Source: Verrucomicrobiota bacterium
GTDB taxonomy: Bacteria > Verrucomicrobiota > Verrucomicrobiia > Limisphaerales > SIBE01
Direction: 5' to 3'
Length of the DNA: 47,286 nucleotides
Assembly (NCBI GenBank): GCA_016209525.1
Contig: JACQWK010000512.1
Coordinates: forward strand, 1 to 47,286
The translations under genes were made by a program, and so were the position numbers. Each line of letters begins with the position of its first letter. The stretch's first letter is position 1. Shown here piece by piece: positions 45,821 to 47,286 of this stretch. The notes beneath the pieces were generated by a model. It searched no databases. It saw only the letters and a list, made by a program, of their open reading frames with translations, and was not told the origin of the DNA.

Positions 45821-46329
45821 TGCCCACCACACCGCTCGCGAACATTCCCAATGGGAGCAACGTTTTCATTGACGCGAACATCTTCGTTTATGCACTGAGT
45901 GGACAATCTCCCCAATGTTCGCATCTTCTTGAACGTTGCGGCAGAGAGGAAATCACGGGAATAACCCTATTTGAAATCGTCAACGAGGCCGCACACCGTT
46001 TCATGCTCGCGGAAGCCTACGGAGACGGGCACATCAAGTCGATTAACGATGTGCGAGGACTTCGCAGCAAATTCAGTGTCATTTCTTCTCTGACTGAGTA
46101 TTGGCGGAACACAGAAAGAATTCTTTCCCTGAATTTGCTGCTGCTTGCCACCGAAGAGTCGATTTTAAAGGACGCGCAAAAGGAAAGGCCCGTTGCCTTC
46201 CTACTCACGAACGATTCAATGGTTGTTGCCTGTATGCGGCAGTACGGGATCTCCCAGATTGCCACAGCAGATGGAGATTTCGCACGTGTCAGTGGTATTA
46301 CTGTGTATAGTCCCGATGACCTCCCTTGA
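45820..46329 (+). CDS. PIN-domain toxin
   Basis: A 169-residue protein with a complete PIN pattern. The first acid is in NVFIDANIFVYALSGQS, the second in TLFEIVNEAAHRF, the third in FLLTNDSMVVACMRQYGI and the fourth in IATADGDFARVSGITVYSPD. PIN toxins are metal-dependent ribonucleases acting in the cytoplasm. The start overlaps the upstream antitoxin-like gene. All four acidic positions are present, so it is probably active unless bound. It is the only complete classical PIN toxin in the window, unlike the truncated copy at 2889. Confidence 0.88.
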   Translation: MPTTPLANIPNGSNVFIDANIFVYALSGQSPQCSHLLERCGREEITGITLFEIVNEAAHRFMLAEAYGDGHIKSINDVRGLRSKFSVISSLTEYWRNTERILSLNLLLLATEESILKDAQKERPVAFLLTNDSMVVACMRQYGISQIATADGDFARVSGITVYSPDDLP

Positions 46330-46439
46330 AAAACCGTCGTGTCTCCGGACAGCCAAATAATCTGCTTAATGGATCCTCCGACTAACGCCACCCGCTTTTA
46401 CCGGCTGAGGACGCCTTGATTCAGGTGTGTTCGGGGTGT

Positions 46440-47018
46440 TCAAGCGGACAAATCCTGCCAGCTCACGACGAAGCCGGGCAGAACTTTCGAGGCAGCCTGC
46501 CCATCAGCCTCGGCTCGCGAAGGCAAGCGATAAGCGCCTCGCTCCCAGACGAACACCTCGATCATCTTGGCTTCGGGATCGACGATCCAAAACTCCGGCA
46601 CGGCGTATTGTCCGTAAAGCTTCTGCTTCTCCACGCGGTCACGCCTCCAACTGCCCTGGGACACGACTTCGATGACCAGGTCCGGCACACCGCGAATGTA
46701 GTCCTGAATGATGTTTCGACGTTCCTTGGAAATGAAAACCACATCCGGCTGAACAGTCCGTCGGGGACTAAACACGACATCAATGGGGCTGACAAACACC
46801 TTTCCGGACTTGCGTCGAGCCACATGGGTCTTCAACCCAGCGGCCAGATCGAGAACGATATCCTGATGATCGGGAGTCGGGGCTGGCGGCGTGATAATCT
46901 CTCCATCCCAGAGTTCAGTCGGGGCATTGGTCTCGGGCAACTTCGCGACCATCTCATCGAAGGTCCAAAGCCGCCGTGCTTTCGGCCACACAGGCCGTGG
47001 CGTCATGGCGATGGCCAT
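46440..47018 (-). CDS. Uma2 family (DUF820) putative nuclease-fold protein
   Basis: From ATG 47018 (MAIAMTPRPVWPKARRLWTF) the product is 192 residues. Family features in order: RLWTFDEMVAKLPETNAPTE and ELWDGEII near the start, LKTHVARRKSGKVFVSPIDV, VQPDVVFISKERRN with the catalytic-type acid D in Q-P-D, and PDLVIEVVSQGSWRRDRVEK with E-V-x-S in the PD-(D/E)xK position, then KLYGQYAVPEFWIVDPEAKM. These are the Uma2 family markers, with the restriction-endonuclease-like fold; family members are abundant in Verrucomicrobia, cyanobacteria and Planctomycetes and of uncertain role. The start within the longer frame is chosen at the family's usual N-terminus. It stands alone. Confidence 0.88.
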   Translation of the reverse strand: MAIAMTPRPVWPKARRLWTFDEMVAKLPETNAPTELWDGEIITPPAPTPDHQDIVLDLAAGLKTHVARRKSGKVFVSPIDVVFSPRRTVQPDVVFISKERRNIIQDYIRGVPDLVIEVVSQGSWRRDRVEKQKLYGQYAVPEFWIVDPEAKMIEVFVWERGAYRLPSRAEADGQAASKVLPGFVVSWQDLSA

Positions 47019-47204
47019 GGGAGAATTATGACGGTTTCGGAAGGTGAAGCGACGGCGAAATCCCAAGGCGCTGTGAATGCGGCCGTCCGCAAGCCGTCGG
47101 TGACGTTTGAACCGCGGCATTGAATTCGTCATCCATGCCGCAGGGCTGAACTGAGAGAGCCGTCGGAACGGTACGCTCGCTTCCCTCTCACCCCGGCCCC
47201 ACTG

Positions 47205-47286
47205 CTGTTGAATTAAGAATAGATTCGATTCCATCCCGAGCAAGTCTTGCTCTCACTCTTACTCGTAATCTTAATCTCTCCAGGGA
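47205..47286. mobile_element. MITE-like element, copy 2 (cut by window end)
   Basis: Begins CTGTTGAATTAAG like the element at 35139 and matches it at 78 of 82 positions to the last base of the window. The remaining half with the second inverted end lies beyond the window. Bases 47019-47204 hold CTCACCCCGGCC-type repeat words and no gene. Confidence 0.75.

Noticed and set aside
46416-47123. Plus-strand 235-codon frame opposite the Uma2 gene
   Set aside because: The minus strand has all Uma2 motifs in order; the plus frame has none.

Overview
The window looks like a chromosomal segment of a GC-rich, probably soil-dwelling member of the Verrucomicrobiota. This placement is inferred from gene content. 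The markers are a pseudopilin with the H-X9-DG tail, delta-60 repeat proteins, secreted quinoprotein/cytochrome, Gfo/Idh/MocA and ThuA proteins, Uma2 and DUF4058 proteins, and abundant palindromic and word-like interspersed repeats. No rRNA, tRNA, CRISPR array or complete insertion sequence was recognised.

Layout. (a) 1-3.1 kb: three broken copies of the start of a DUF4062 gene, each followed by a different toxin-antitoxin-type pair (UPF0175/DUF3368; DUF433/DUF5615; small antitoxin/truncated PIN). (b) 3.2-12.1 kb: a protein kinase-like gene, a broken ECF sigma factor, DUF4058, a large secreted unknown protein, an SMP-30/FN3/CARDB secreted protein and a TPR protein, separated by repeat-rich gaps. 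(c) 12.4-23.0 kb: the most interesting part, a co-directional island. Two small AraC-type DNA-binding proteins precede six tandem RebB (R-body, 'killing trait') paralogs and a short RebB-like protein. Then come a helical small protein, a DUF4157 (eCIS core-type, HExxH) protein, a RebB-like/Pro-rich/cadherin-like fusion, two small accessory proteins, an HNH nuclease-like protein and a deaminase-fold protein (HAE...PCxxC). A rearranged membrane gene, a lipoprotein-like coiled-coil protein and a 53-residue protein close the island. (d) 23-31 kb: a delta-60 repeat protein, a frameshifted DNA methyltransferase, a PQQ dehydrogenase with a cytochrome c segment and a pseudopilin. (e) 31.6-39.8 kb: secreted carbohydrate-related genes (TIM-barrel-like, ThuA, Gfo/Idh/MocA, alpha/alpha-toroid-like, GH116). 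(f) 40-47.3 kb: a UVR-motif protein, an ABC-2 exporter operon, a possible three-gene PIN module and a Uma2 protein. The window ends inside a MITE-like repeat whose full copy lies at 35.1 kb.

How the island may work (inference). RebB-family proteins polymerise into R-bodies, coiled ribbons that unroll and burst membranes. Here the ribbon genes sit beside a DUF4157 protein, a domain typical of contractile-injection-system cargo, and two putative nucleic-acid-attacking enzymes, with no evident immunity gene. A testable model is an R-body-based toxin-release system controlled by the two AraC-type proteins. Domain names were assigned by reading motifs; no database search was run.
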